DNA of 64,000 bases from Demequina lignilytica (GCF_030418305.1 NZ_JAUHPX010000003.1:248001-312000); one strand, 5' to 3'. Counted from the first letter of the stretch, positions 17,545 to 26,178 are shown. Numbers and translations are program-made. Notes: a model not told the origin generated them from the sequence alone.

Positions 17545-18522
17545 TCAGGCGGGCGTGAGGACCGCCGCACGAGCGAGGTCGGCGGCACCGAGGATCCCGG
17601 CCTCGTTCCCGAACGTCGCCGGGACGATGCGGGGGAACGGGCGGTGGTCCGCGCCCGTCAGGTGCCGGCGCAGACCGCGCTCGATGCCGGCGAACAGCGG
17701 CGCTCCGGTGGACGCCACGCCGCCGCCGATGACGATCACATCCGGGTCGACGACGGCGACGAGGCTCGCCGCGCCACGGCCGATCCACTCGCCCAGATCG
17801 TCGAGAAGGCCCAACGCGAAGGCATCCCCCTCGGCCGCCGCCTGGGCGATGTGCCGGCCGCGGAGGCCACCGTCGGCATGGGCGAGCTCCGTGAGCCGCT
17901 CCGCGCCGGGGGCGCGGTCCTCCACGGCGCGGACGCCGTGGCGCTCGAGAGCGGTGCCCGAGGCGTACGCCTCGAAGCATCCGCGCTGGCCGCAGCCGCA
18001 CTCCTCGCCCTCGGCCACGATCTGCAGGTGACCCACCTCGGCGCCCGCGCCGCAGCCTCCGCGCAGCAGGCGTCCGTCGGCGACGATCGCTCCGCCGACG
18101 CCCGTGCCGATCGTCAGCATCAGCATGTCGCTCGCGCCGTGGCCCCCGTGGGCGAACTCCGCCCAGCCCGCGGCGTTCGCGTCGTTCTCGACGACCACGG
18201 GCATCGCATCGTCCAGCAGCGCCCGCACGCGTGCGGCGATGGGGTGGTTCCGATAGTGGATGTTGGGCGCGAACATCACGGTCTCGCGGTCCGAGGAGAC
18301 GAGGCCGGCGACGGCGATGCCGACCGCCTCGACCGGGTGCGTCGCGGCGAGCGACAGGCACAGGTCCGCGGTCGCGCGGTCGATCGCATCGGCGCCGCGA
18401 GGTGTAGGGACCTCCGCGCGCCGCACGATCCGGCCGCCGGCGTCGACGACCCCGGCGGCGATCTTGGTGCCCCCGATGTCGACGCCGAGCGCTGCCCGAT
18501 GCTCGTCCTGGCCGATCTGCAT
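17545..18522 (-). CDS. ROK-family sugar kinase (glucokinase-like)
   Basis: The 325-residue protein has the actin-like ATPase fold of ROK kinases: phosphate-binding ALGVDIGGTKIAAG, catalytic VVVENDANAAGWAE, the nucleotide loop IGTGVGGAIV, and the ROK zinc motif with CGCGQRGCFEAYASG. There is no DNA-binding domain, so it is an enzyme rather than a repressor. It would phosphorylate the glucose or keto-sugar freed by the island's enzymes. Its ATG lies 1 nt after the stop of the ROK repressor gene, so the two are translationally coupled. Confidence 0.9.
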   Translation of the reverse strand: MQIGQDEHRAALGVDIGGTKIAAGVVDAGGRIVRRAEVPTPRGADAIDRATADLCLSLAATHPVEAVGIAVAGLVSSDRETVMFAPNIHYRNHPIAARVRALLDDAMPVVVENDANAAGWAEFAHGGHGASDMLMLTIGTGVGGAIVADGRLLRGGCGAGAEVGHLQIVAEGEECGCGQRGCFEAYASGTALERHGVRAVEDRAPGAERLTELAHADGGLRGRHIAQAAAEGDAFALGLLDDLGEWIGRGAASLVAVVDPDVIVIGGGVASTGAPLFAGIERGLRRHLTGADHRPFPRIVPATFGNEAGILGAADLARAAVLTPA

Positions 18523-18523
18523 G

Positions 18524-19705
18524 TCAGCTCCTTCGCTGCGTGGCCGGGGTGGGCCGTGCGCCCAGCCCGGCGAGATGGAACACCTGGCTCTGCACGAGCC
18601 GGGACACGCCGGTGACGCCCGCGAGCTCGAGGTCGGTGGCGGCGACGACGCGCAGCTGCTTCGAGGCCAGCGGCTGTGACCGCTGATAGACCACCTCGCG
18701 GATCCCGGCGAGCAGCGGTTCGCCGACGGACGCGATCGAGCCGCCGATCACGATGACCGAGGGGTTGATGAGGCTGATGCAGGTGGCCAGCGCCTCGCCG
18801 ATCGCGCGCCCGGCCTCGCGCACCGCGCGCGTCGCCTCGATCGAGCCCGCGCGCACGAGCGCGACGACGTCACGGCCGTCGTCCGTGTCGACGCCCTGCT
18901 CGGCGAGCGTGCGCGCGATGCCGATCCCGCTGGCGAAGGACTCGAGGCAGCCGGTCTGGCCGCAGCGGCAGACGCGGTCGCCGGCCGCGGACACTCTGAT
19001 GTGACCGATCTCTCCTGCGGCGCCGTCGGCGCCGTGCACGAGCCGCTGGTTGACCACCACGCCCGCGCCGATGCCGGTGGCGACCTTGATCATGAGCATC
19101 TCCCGCTCGGCGACCCAGTGGGTGATGCCCTCGCCCACGGCCATCACGTTGACGTCGTTGTCCACCATCACGGGCACGTCGAAGACCAGCCGGACGTATG
19201 CGCGGATGTCGAAGCGGTCCCAGCCCGGCATCAACGGCGGGCTGACCGGGAGGCCGGTCGCGAGCTCGACCGGCGCCGGGATGCCGATGCCGAATCCCGC
19301 CACGTCGGACTCCGGGCGCCCGGCGGCGGCCAGGAGGTCGCGCGCCTCGGTGAGGATCGCTGCGAGCACGGGCTCGGGCCCGTCCACGACGTCGACCACG
19401 ATCCGGTGGTGCGCGGTGACGCCGCCGGCCAGATCGGTGAGCGCGACGAGCGCGTGTCGGGCCCCCAGCTCGACGGCGACGATCACGCCGGCGTCGGCGG
19501 CGAGCGCGTACAGCATCGACGGACGTCCCTTGGTCGCCGCGGTCCGCTCCAGCTGGGTGACGATGCCTCCCTCGACCAGCTTGGCGAGGTGCGCGGTCAC
19601 CGTCGAGCGCGAGCGGTCGGTCGCCTCGGCGAGCTCCGTCTTGGTGCGTGACCGGCCGTCGCGAAGCACCGCGAGCAGGTCGCTCGAGGTGGTCGTGTCC
19701 GGCAT
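18524..19705 (-). CDS. ROK-family transcriptional repressor 1
   Basis: The 393-residue protein joins a winged helix (residues about 8-65, with TKTELAEATDRSRSTVTAHL recognising DNA and a basic KGRPSMLYAL wing) to a ROK sugar-binding domain with MVDNDVNVMAVGE, VATGIGAGVVVNQ and the zinc motif CRCGQTGCLESFASG. ROK repressors of this type release DNA when a sugar binds. The start at 19705 follows CCAGGAGGAGC. An operator of the common type lies upstream at 19744-19766, so autoregulation is likely. The gene heads an operon with the ROK kinase and the DHA2 transporter. Confidence 0.88.
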   Translation of the reverse strand: MPDTTTSSDLLAVLRDGRSRTKTELAEATDRSRSTVTAHLAKLVEGGIVTQLERTAATKGRPSMLYALAADAGVIVAVELGARHALVALTDLAGGVTAHHRIVVDVVDGPEPVLAAILTEARDLLAAAGRPESDVAGFGIGIPAPVELATGLPVSPPLMPGWDRFDIRAYVRLVFDVPVMVDNDVNVMAVGEGITHWVAEREMLMIKVATGIGAGVVVNQRLVHGADGAAGEIGHIRVSAAGDRVCRCGQTGCLESFASGIGIARTLAEQGVDTDDGRDVVALVRAGSIEATRAVREAGRAIGEALATCISLINPSVIVIGGSIASVGEPLLAGIREVVYQRSQPLASKQLRVVAATDLELAGVTGVSRLVQSQVFHLAGLGARPTPATQRRS

Positions 19706-19743
19706 GGGGGCTCCTCCTGGGGAATGCGGCATCGCACTATCGA

Positions 19744-19766
19744 CTTCTGACGAGCATCATCATAAG
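19744..19766. promoter_or_regulatory. ROK-type operator A, upstream of ROK repressor 1
   Basis: Read on the minus strand this is CTTATG-N11-CAGAAG, with TTGACT overlapping its left half as a possible -35. It lies 39 nt upstream of the repressor start. A further half-site, CACAAGTCGCG, begins at 19783. Autoregulation of the repressor operon is the natural reading. Confidence 0.6.
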
Positions 19767-19856
19767 TCAAGCGGGCGATGCGCACAAGTCGCGGACGCTT
19801 CGGGCGTTTCTCGCGCCATCTGACGAGACCCCGACCTACTAACGGCGTTGTGTTAC

Positions 19857-19885
19857 TTGACTTATGCCGAACAACGACATATGAT
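19857..19885 (+). promoter_or_regulatory. Promoter TTGACT-17-TATGAT with overlapping operator B
   Basis: TTGACT (19857-19862), a 17-nt spacer and TATGAT (19880-19885) form a near-consensus promoter for the oxidoreductase gene starting at 19949. The operator CTTATG-N11-CATATG (19861-19883) fills the space between the -35 and -10. The 243-nt intergenic region between the divergent repressor and oxidoreductase genes thus holds two operators. Confidence 0.78.
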
Positions 19886-19948
19886 CGAGCCGTACCCACA
19901 CCCGCGTGGGATGGGCAGCGCATCACAGCGATTCAAAGGAGAACAGCC

Positions 19949-21049
19949 ATGGCGAAGCTCAGGGTCGGCATCATCGGCCTCGGGTTCATCGGGACCCAGA
20001 AGCACCTTCCCGGTCTCAAGAGTCAGAAGGACCGCATCGAGCTGGTCGCGTTCTGCGACCTCGAGGAGGCGCGGGCGCAGAAGGCCGCAGACGAGTACGG
20101 CGACGACGGCCACTACGTCACCACCGACTGGAAGAAGGTGGTCGAGGACCCGTCGCTCGACGTCATCCACATCTGCACGTGGAACACCTCGCACTGCGAG
20201 CTCACGGTCGCGGCGCTCGAGGCCGGCAAGCACGTCATGGTCGAGAAGCCGATGGCCGTGACGGGCGAGGAGGCGCGCCTGATGCGTGACACCGCGAAGC
20301 GCGTCGGCAAGAAGCTCACGGTCGGCTACCAGTACCGCTTCGCGACCCACAACCAGTTCATCCGTGACGTGATCGACGACGGCCGCGTGGGCGAGATCTA
20401 CCACGCAAAGGCCCACGCCGTGCGCCGCCGCGGCGTCCCCATCTGGGGCTGCTTCATGGACAAGAGCAAGCAGGGCGGCGGCCCGCTGATCGACCTGGGC
20501 ACCCACGCTCTCGACCTCACCCTCTGGTACATGGGCAACTACGAGGTCGAGTCCGTGACCGGCCAGAAGTACCACAAGCTCTACGACAAGCCGCAGGGCA
20601 ACCTCGCCGGCCCGTGGGACCCCGAGAAGTTCGAGGTCGAGGACTCTGCGTTCGGGTTCATCAAGATGAAGAACGGCGCGACCATCTTCCTCGAGGCGGC
20701 GTGGGCGCTGAACGTCAAGGAGGGGCGCGAGTCGTGCGTCGAGCTCGTGGGCACCGAGGCCGGCGTCGAGACCAACCAGGTCGGCAGCGACCACCAGGTG
20801 ACCGTCAACGGCCCTGTCGGCAACGAGCTCACCCGCATGCAGCCCGACGTCGCGCCGCCCTTCTTCGGAGCGGAGGCGGGCCACCACTCGGGCTTCGTGA
20901 TCATGGGCTCCGAGGAGTGCCGCCGCTGGGTCGACGCGATCCTGAACGACACCGATCCGTACGTCCTGCCCGAGCAGGCGTGCGTGGTGACCGAGATCCT
21001 CGACGCGATCTACCGGTCCGCCGAGTCCGGCGAGCCCGTCACCTTCTGA
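19949..21049 (+). CDS. Gfo/Idh/MocA-family oxidoreductase 1
   Basis: The 366-residue enzyme has an N-terminal Rossmann fold (VGIIGLGFIGTQKH), the family's EKPMAVTGEEA lysine motif and a C-terminal substrate domain with VGYQYRFATHNQF and GGGPLIDLGTHALDLTLWYM. Family members oxidise sugars or cyclitols with bound NAD(P)+. Some act as C3 oxidases of glycosides, for example DgpA in puerarin metabolism. AAAGGAGAACAG precedes the start. It is the first gene after operator B and is probably co-transcribed with oxidoreductase 2, although a strong hairpin lies between them. Confidence 0.88.
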   Translation: MAKLRVGIIGLGFIGTQKHLPGLKSQKDRIELVAFCDLEEARAQKAADEYGDDGHYVTTDWKKVVEDPSLDVIHICTWNTSHCELTVAALEAGKHVMVEKPMAVTGEEARLMRDTAKRVGKKLTVGYQYRFATHNQFIRDVIDDGRVGEIYHAKAHAVRRRGVPIWGCFMDKSKQGGGPLIDLGTHALDLTLWYMGNYEVESVTGQKYHKLYDKPQGNLAGPWDPEKFEVEDSAFGFIKMKNGATIFLEAAWALNVKEGRESCVELVGTEAGVETNQVGSDHQVTVNGPVGNELTRMQPDVAPPFFGAEAGHHSGFVIMGSEECRRWVDAILNDTDPYVLPEQACVVTEILDAIYRSAESGEPVTF

Positions 21050-21057
21050 CGCTCGTC

Positions 21058-21106
21058 GCGACCCTCGCCCCCGCCTCCCTCGAGGGAGGACGCGGGCGAG
21101 GGTCGC
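21058..21106 (+). terminator. Long GC hairpin between two oxidoreductase genes
   Basis: GCGACCCTCGCCC (21058-21070) pairs with GGGCGAGGGTCGC (21094-21106) around an inner palindrome CTCCCTCGAGGGAG. No T-tract follows, so it could end transcription, attenuate it, or stabilise the upstream mRNA. Confidence 0.6.
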
Positions 21107-21188
21107 CCGCCCGTCCTGATGGGGGCGGGTCGGCCCGGTCCCGTGCGGGATCGGGCCCGCCATCGCGGCCGTCGAGGAGGACGGATCC

Positions 21189-22271
21189 ATGGAGCACAGC
21201 ATCGTCATCGTCGGCTACGGGACCATGGGGATCTCGCACACCGCGAAGCTGCGCGCGCTCGGCGGCGTGCGCGTGGCGGGGGCCGTCGACATCGACCCGG
21301 TCCGTCAGGGCTACGCCCGCGAGGACGGCCTGCACGTCTACGCCGACCTCGAGGATGCGCTCGCCGACCCCGACGTCGACATGGTCTTCGTCTGCACCCC
21401 GAACGACTCGCATCGGCCGATCGCGCTCGCGGCGCTCGGCGCCGGCCGGCATGTGATCTGCGAGAAGCCGGCCATGCTCGACAGCGCGGAGCTCGAGGAG
21501 GTCATCGCGCTCGCCGAGTCTCGCGGGCTCGTCTTCGCGGTTCACCAGAACCGCCGCTGGGACGAGGACTACCTGTCGATCAAGCGGCTCTACGACGACG
21601 GCACCATCGGGCCGATCACCCGGATCGAGAGCCGCGTCCACGGCTCGCGCGGCATCCCCTCCGACTGGAGGGCGCTCCCCGAGAACGGCGGCGGGATGCT
21701 GCTCGACTGGGGTGTCCACCTGGTCGACCGCCTGCTGGTCATGATCGACGCGCCGGTGGTCGCGGTCTACGCCCGTCTCAGCCACGTGCTCGGACACACC
21801 GTCGACGACGGCTTCACGCTCCTGATGACCTTCGGGAACGGCGTCGAGGTCGTGGTCGACGTCTCCACCACGTCCTACATCCCGCTGCCGAAGTGGGTGG
21901 CCGCCAGCGCCACGGGCACGGCGACCATCGACGACTGGGAGATGCATGGCAAGGTGCTGCACCGGAACACTCGGTCGGAGGCCGATGCCGCGCCGATCGT
22001 CGCCGGTGCGGGGATGACCAAGACCATGGCGCCGCGGGCCGTCGACTTCGCGGCGCTGGTCACCAACGACGAGTCGGTCGAGTTCCTCGAGCTGCCGCGC
22101 GTCGAGACCGACGTCTCGGACTTCTACCGCAACGTGCTCGCCGCGGTCGACGGGCGCGAGGCGCTGATCGTGACGCATGCCCAGGTACTCCGCTGCATGC
22201 GGCTGCTCGAGGCGGTGGCCGAGTCGCACCGGACCGGCGCCGCGGTCGCGTTCGAGCCGCCCGCGATATAG
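21189..22271 (+). CDS. Gfo/Idh/MocA-family oxidoreductase 2
   Basis: The 360-residue protein starts after CGAGGAGGACGGATCC and has a Rossmann domain (IVIVGYGTMGISHTAKL), the lysine motif CEKPAMLDSAELEE and a substrate domain with AVHQNRRWDEDYL and GGGMLLDWGVHLVDRLLVMI. It is only distantly related to the other two Gfo/Idh proteins of the island, so the three probably have different substrates or steps, such as oxidation of the glycoside and reduction of the freed keto-sugar. No operator was seen directly upstream. Confidence 0.88.
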   Translation: MEHSIVIVGYGTMGISHTAKLRALGGVRVAGAVDIDPVRQGYAREDGLHVYADLEDALADPDVDMVFVCTPNDSHRPIALAALGAGRHVICEKPAMLDSAELEEVIALAESRGLVFAVHQNRRWDEDYLSIKRLYDDGTIGPITRIESRVHGSRGIPSDWRALPENGGGMLLDWGVHLVDRLLVMIDAPVVAVYARLSHVLGHTVDDGFTLLMTFGNGVEVVVDVSTTSYIPLPKWVAASATGTATIDDWEMHGKVLHRNTRSEADAAPIVAGAGMTKTMAPRAVDFAALVTNDESVEFLELPRVETDVSDFYRNVLAAVDGREALIVTHAQVLRCMRLLEAVAESHRTGAAVAFEPPAI

Positions 22272-22401
22272 CGATCCGCACTGTTAATGGTCAGGTGACC
22301 GACACAAGACGCCTGGCACGCGCACATAACTCGCGTGATGCACCGTACGATGGGGACGCGAAGGCGCCTGACGCGCCTCCCGAGGCGTATGGAGGGCCGG
22401 C

Positions 22402-23535
22402 TTGGCGACGACCGACAACCACGACGTTCTCGCGCTGCTGCGTGAGGGCCGTCCGCGGACCAAGACCGAGCTCGCCCAGCTGACCGGCCAGGCGCGCTCG
22501 ACGATCGGCATCAGGCTCGACGCGCTCCTCGAGCGCGGGCTCGTCACCATCCTCGACGAGGCGGTCTCGACCGGTGGCAGGCCGTCGCTCTCCTATGCGT
22601 TCAACGCGAAGGCGGGCGTGGTGCTGGCGGCCGACCTGGGCGCGACGCACGCGTACCTCGGGGTGACGGATCTCGCGGGTGAGATCCTCGCGCACCGCCG
22701 CGAGGAGCTCGCGATCGGCGACGGGCCGGTGGCCGTCCTCGACCGGGTCGCGGACGCCTGGGACGACCAGCTCGTGGGGCTGGGGCTCACGGCCGCGGAT
22801 GTGCGCGGAGCGGGCCTGGGCCTGCCGGGCCCGGTGGAGCACTCGACCGGTCGGCCGGTGAGCCCCCCGATCATGCCCGGGTGGGACGACTTCGACGTGC
22901 CGGCCTATGTCGCCGGACGCTTCGACGTGCCCGTGCTGGTCGACAACGACGTCAACATCCTCGCGCTCGGCGAGTGGACGGAACGGTACCCCGACGAGAC
23001 GGATCTGCTCGTGGTCAAGGTCGCGACGGGCATCGGCGCCGGTCTCGTGTGCGCCGGGCGGCTGAGCCGCGGAGCGCAGGGCGCCGCGGGCGACATCGGG
23101 CACATCCAGGTGGCCGCCGAGTCGTCCCGGGTCTGTCGCTGCGGCCAGAGCGGATGCCTCGAGGCGTACGCCTCGGGACGCGGGATCGCGCAGTCTCTCG
23201 CCGACCTCGGGTCCGCCGCGGCGACCTCGGACGACGTGGTCGAGCTCGTGCGCTCCGGCGACCCGGAGGCGACCCGCCTGTCCCGCGAGGCCGGCCGGCT
23301 CATCGGCGAGGTCCTGTCGGCATGCGTCGCGATCCTCAACCCGGGCCGCATCGTCGTGGGTGGCGAGATGGCGCGCTCAGGGGAGACGCTGCTCGCGGGG
23401 ATCAGGGAGGCGATCTATCAGCGCGCCCAGCCGCTGGCGACCCGTCAGCTGTCCGTGGTGACCATGCAGGATCCCGAGCGCGGAGGTGTTCGCGGCGCGG
23501 CGAGGATGGCCCTGGACGCGATCCTCGCCGCGTAG
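22402..23535 (+). CDS. ROK-family transcriptional repressor 2
   Basis: A TTG at 22402, preceded by ATGGAGGGCC, starts a 377-residue protein; no ATG or GTG fits better. It is a paralogue of repressor 1, with winged-helix TKTELAQLTGQARSTIGIRL, wing TGGRPSLSYAF and ROK domain VLVDNDVNILALGEW, VATGIGAGLVCAG and CRCGQSGCLEAYASG. The recognition helices of the two repressors differ in sequence but share their frame, so they may bind the same operator family with different inducers. A loose half-site, CATAACTCGCG, lies upstream at 22325. Confidence 0.88.
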   Translation: MATTDNHDVLALLREGRPRTKTELAQLTGQARSTIGIRLDALLERGLVTILDEAVSTGGRPSLSYAFNAKAGVVLAADLGATHAYLGVTDLAGEILAHRREELAIGDGPVAVLDRVADAWDDQLVGLGLTAADVRGAGLGLPGPVEHSTGRPVSPPIMPGWDDFDVPAYVAGRFDVPVLVDNDVNILALGEWTERYPDETDLLVVKVATGIGAGLVCAGRLSRGAQGAAGDIGHIQVAAESSRVCRCGQSGCLEAYASGRGIAQSLADLGSAAATSDDVVELVRSGDPEATRLSREAGRLIGEVLSACVAILNPGRIVVGGEMARSGETLLAGIREAIYQRAQPLATRQLSVVTMQDPERGGVRGAARMALDAILAA

Positions 23536-23558
23536 ATCCGGGGTGCGGCGACGCCCCA

Positions 23559-23604
23559 CATAAGTCGCGATCTTCTTGACTTATGGTTGTTGTCGACATA
23601 AACT
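23559..23604 (+). promoter_or_regulatory. Promoter TTGACT-17-TAAACT with operators C and I
   Basis: TTGACT (23576-23581), a 17-nt spacer and TAAACT (23599-23604) form the promoter. Operator CTTATG-N11-CATAAA (23580-23602) overlaps it. Upstream, CATAAGTC (23559-23566) forms a second inverted pair with GACTTATG (23578-23585), again with an 11-nt gap. The half-sites are thus evenly phased, which would suit cooperative binding. Confidence 0.75.
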
Positions 23605-23690
23605 GGAGGCGTGCCGTGGCGACCCGACGTGGGGTCGTCCGCTCAGCCTCGGCGGTGGCGTCGGGGCCAGCCATCCGAAAGCGAGAGATC

Positions 23691-24986
23691 GTGCTCGACA
23701 TCAACCCCATCCAGTCGCGTGGATTCGCGAACACCCTGGTCGACGGCGCTGCCGTGGGCTTCCAGCTGGACCTGCGCAACCCGAACTATCGCGGCCTGTC
23801 GGCGAGCCTGGTCGACGGCGTGGACGTCACCGTGGACGGTCACCTGTTCCCGCACGAGGGCAACGTCTACGTCCTCGAGGGCCGCGAGCTGACGCTCGCG
23901 GAGCTGCGCCGGACCACCTCGGGCCGGTGGGACCTCGACCGGACGATGACCGTGAAGGTGCCCCTGGCGGGCGGCCTCGAGCGCGGGGTGCACCGCGTCG
24001 CCGTCGACGTGCGGCTGCGCGCGCCCTACATCCCGATCGAGTTCCAGCCGAACGTGTTCCACTTCGAGCGCGAGGCGATCCTGATCGGCGCCGTGTCCGA
24101 GCCGCGCTTCAAGTACGGCGTGTCCACCTACAGCTACACGGGCGACATGAACACCGTGATGACCCTCGAGGACGCGATGGCGCACGTCGCGGACCTGGGG
24201 GCGACCGGCTTCGAGATCCTGGGCGAGGGGAACGTCGCCGGCTACCCCGACCCCACCACGGAGTGGATCGATCGCTGGTTCGCCGGCCTCGAGCGCTACG
24301 GCCTGAAGCCGACGAACTTCGGCAGCTGGATCGATAGCCGCATGTGGCTCGACCGCGACCTCACGGTGGACGAGGGCGCGGCGGCGCTCGAGCGGGACAT
24401 CCGTCTCGCCGCTCGGCTGGGCTTCAGCTTCGTCCGCCCGAAGATCGGCGTGGTGTCGCTCGACCTGGTGCCGCACCCCATCTGGGACGAGGCTGTCGAG
24501 CGGAACCTCGAGCTCGCCCAGGAGAAGGGGATCGTGATCTGCCCCGAGATCCACAGCCCGACGCCCATCAAGCACAAGGTGGTCGACGACTACCTGGCGT
24601 TCATCGAGCGGACGGGCACCAGGAACTTCGGCCTGCTGATCGACACCGGCATCTTCATGACCAGGACCGCCTTCCAGGGCATGGACGGCAAGGAGCCGGA
24701 GAACGAGGACGACGTGCCGGTGCCGCTCCGTCCGCTGCACGTGCCGGCCTCCGACCTCGCCGAGGTGCTCGAGCACGTGGTCTTCATCCAGGCCAAGTTC
24801 TACGAGGTGGACGACGACCTGGTCGACGTCCACATCCCCTGGGAGCCGGTGCTGCAGGTGCTCCGCGACGGAGGCTACGAGGGCTACCTGTCCTCGGAGT
24901 ACGAGGGTCCGCGCATCCCTTATCGCGGGATCGAGCAGGTGCGTCGCCAGCACGCCATGTTCCACAAGCTCGAGCAGCAGCTCTGA
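23691..24986 (+). CDS. Single-chain C-glycoside deglycosidase-like protein: beta-like domain fused to TIM-barrel domain (2)
   Basis: GTG 23691 gives 431 residues. Residues 1-125 are a clear beta-like domain (GFQLDLRNPNYRGLSASLVD, DVTVDGHLFP, LERGVHRVAVDVRLRAPYIP). Residues about 138-431 form the TIM barrel, with Glu286 (CPEIHSPTP), Asp318 (LLIDTGI) and Glu403 (SSEYEGP). At the place of His416 in the other fusion this protein has Gln367 (FIQAKFYEV), so its metal site may differ. Longer starts at 23583 or 23616 overlap the promoter and cannot be translated from the predicted transcript. The second fusion under the same operator points to a related but distinct substrate, or to an inactive partner. 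Confidence 0.75.
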   Translation: MLDINPIQSRGFANTLVDGAAVGFQLDLRNPNYRGLSASLVDGVDVTVDGHLFPHEGNVYVLEGRELTLAELRRTTSGRWDLDRTMTVKVPLAGGLERGVHRVAVDVRLRAPYIPIEFQPNVFHFEREAILIGAVSEPRFKYGVSTYSYTGDMNTVMTLEDAMAHVADLGATGFEILGEGNVAGYPDPTTEWIDRWFAGLERYGLKPTNFGSWIDSRMWLDRDLTVDEGAAALERDIRLAARLGFSFVRPKIGVVSLDLVPHPIWDEAVERNLELAQEKGIVICPEIHSPTPIKHKVVDDYLAFIERTGTRNFGLLIDTGIFMTRTAFQGMDGKEPENEDDVPVPLRPLHVPASDLAEVLEHVVFIQAKFYEVDDDLVDVHIPWEPVLQVLRDGGYEGYLSSEYEGPRIPYRGIEQVRRQHAMFHKLEQQL

Positions 24987-24993
24987 CGTCCGG

Positions 24994-25024
24994 GCGCCCG
25001 GGTCCCCTCATGGGGCCCGGGCGC
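24994..25024. terminator. Hairpin between convergent fusion 2 and oxidoreductase 3 genes
   Basis: GCGCCCGGG-T-CCCC and GGGGCCCGGGCGC form a 13-bp stem with one bulged T and a 4-nt loop, just after the fusion gene stop. It can end transcripts from both sides. Confidence 0.65.
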
Positions 25025-25074
25025 TGCGGTGCACGGCGGCTGCCGCCGCGGCGGTCAGGCTCGTGGTGACGGGC

Positions 25075-26178
25075 TCACCCGGAGGCGGGGACGTCGACCC
25101 AGGCCTCCGACGCGGCGGACTCCAGCACCGCCTCGGTCAGCCGCGCGGCCCGCAACCCGTCGGCGAACGTCGGCAGACCGTCGACCTCATGCCCGACGAT
25201 CGCGCGGTAGTGATCCTCGATGAAGGCGTCGAAGGCGTCCTGGTAGCCCTGCGGGTGGCCGGGGGGAAGCTTCGAGTACGCGGCGACATCCGCAGGGTCG
25301 GCGCTCCCCCGCATGAGGATCCGGTTCGCGTCACGAGCGCCGACCCAGAGCGAGTCCGGGTTCTCCTGGTCGAAGGCGGCAGCCCCGTCGATCCCGTCGA
25401 CCGAGAGCCAGAGGCGGTTCTTGCGTCCGGGGCTCACCTGGCTCAGCACCACGGAGCCCGTGGCCCCGGCATCGGTCTCGAACATCAGCACCGCCGTGTC
25501 CTCCGTGGTCACGGGTCGCCCCGACCGCTCGGCGTGGGCGATGGCGGTGCGGGCGTGCAGGCGGGTGATCCGCTGTCCGGCGACGAACTCCGCGAGGTCG
25601 CACCAGTGCACGCCGATGTCCGCGAAGGTGCGCGAGGGGCCTCCCCTGGTCGCGTCGGTGCGCCAGTTGTCGCTGGCAGGGTGGCTCAGCCAGTCCTGCA
25701 GGTACGAGCCGTGGATGAGGTGTACCCGTCCCAGCTCGCCCGACCGTGCCAGCACGCGCGCGTGGCGGGCGCTCGCGAAGAACCGGTACACGAACGGCAC
25801 GGAGGCGACGGTCCGCGCGTGTGCCGCGGCCGTCGCCATCGACTCCGCCTCGTGCACCGTGACCGCGAGCGGCTTCTCGCACACGACGTGCTTGCCGGCC
25901 TCGAGCGCCGCGATCGCGAACTCGGCGTGCGTGCTGTTGGGGGTGCAGATGTGCACCACGTCGACGTCGTCCGCCGTCGCGACGTCCCATCCGTCGCGCG
26001 CGGGTCGCACCGCGAAGTGCCGGCGTGCGGCCTCGAGGGACGATGCGGCGGTCGAGCCGGCGATGGCCTGCACCACCCCGCCCGCACGTCGCACGGCGCG
26101 CGCGTGCACGTCGCCCATCTGCGCGGCGCCGATGATGCCGGTCCGAAGGACTGGTCCTCCGCCTGCGAATCCGGGCAT
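25075..26178 (-). CDS. Gfo/Idh/MocA-family oxidoreductase 3
   Basis: The 367-residue enzyme has a Rossmann domain (TGIIGAAQMGDVHARAV), the lysine motif CEKPLAVTVHEAESM and a substrate domain with FVYRFFASARHARVL and GGPSRTFADIGVHWCDLAEF. The long C-terminal part with YSKLPPGHPQGYQDAFDAFI is typical of the actinobacterial oxidoreductases found in sugar and inositol clusters. It follows the GMC flavoprotein gene by 48 nt on the same strand and is probably co-transcribed. It could reduce or oxidise a keto-sugar before or after the flavoprotein step. Confidence 0.87.
   Translation of the reverse strand: MPGFAGGGPVLRTGIIGAAQMGDVHARAVRRAGGVVQAIAGSTAASSLEAARRHFAVRPARDGWDVATADDVDVVHICTPNSTHAEFAIAALEAGKHVVCEKPLAVTVHEAESMATAAAHARTVASVPFVYRFFASARHARVLARSGELGRVHLIHGSYLQDWLSHPASDNWRTDATRGGPSRTFADIGVHWCDLAEFVAGQRITRLHARTAIAHAERSGRPVTTEDTAVLMFETDAGATGSVVLSQVSPGRKNRLWLSVDGIDGAAAFDQENPDSLWVGARDANRILMRGSADPADVAAYSKLPPGHPQGYQDAFDAFIEDHYRAIVGHEVDGLPTFADGLRAARLTEAVLESAASEAWVDVPASG

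Noticed and set aside
22325-22330. Full operator before ROK repressor 2
   Set aside because: Only one half-site (CATAACTCGCG) is seen; no partner at N11 spacing was found.
23583-23690. Longer N-terminus of deglycosidase fusion 2
   Set aside because: ATG 23583 and GTG 23616 lie in or beside the -35/-10 region, so they would not be within the mRNA.
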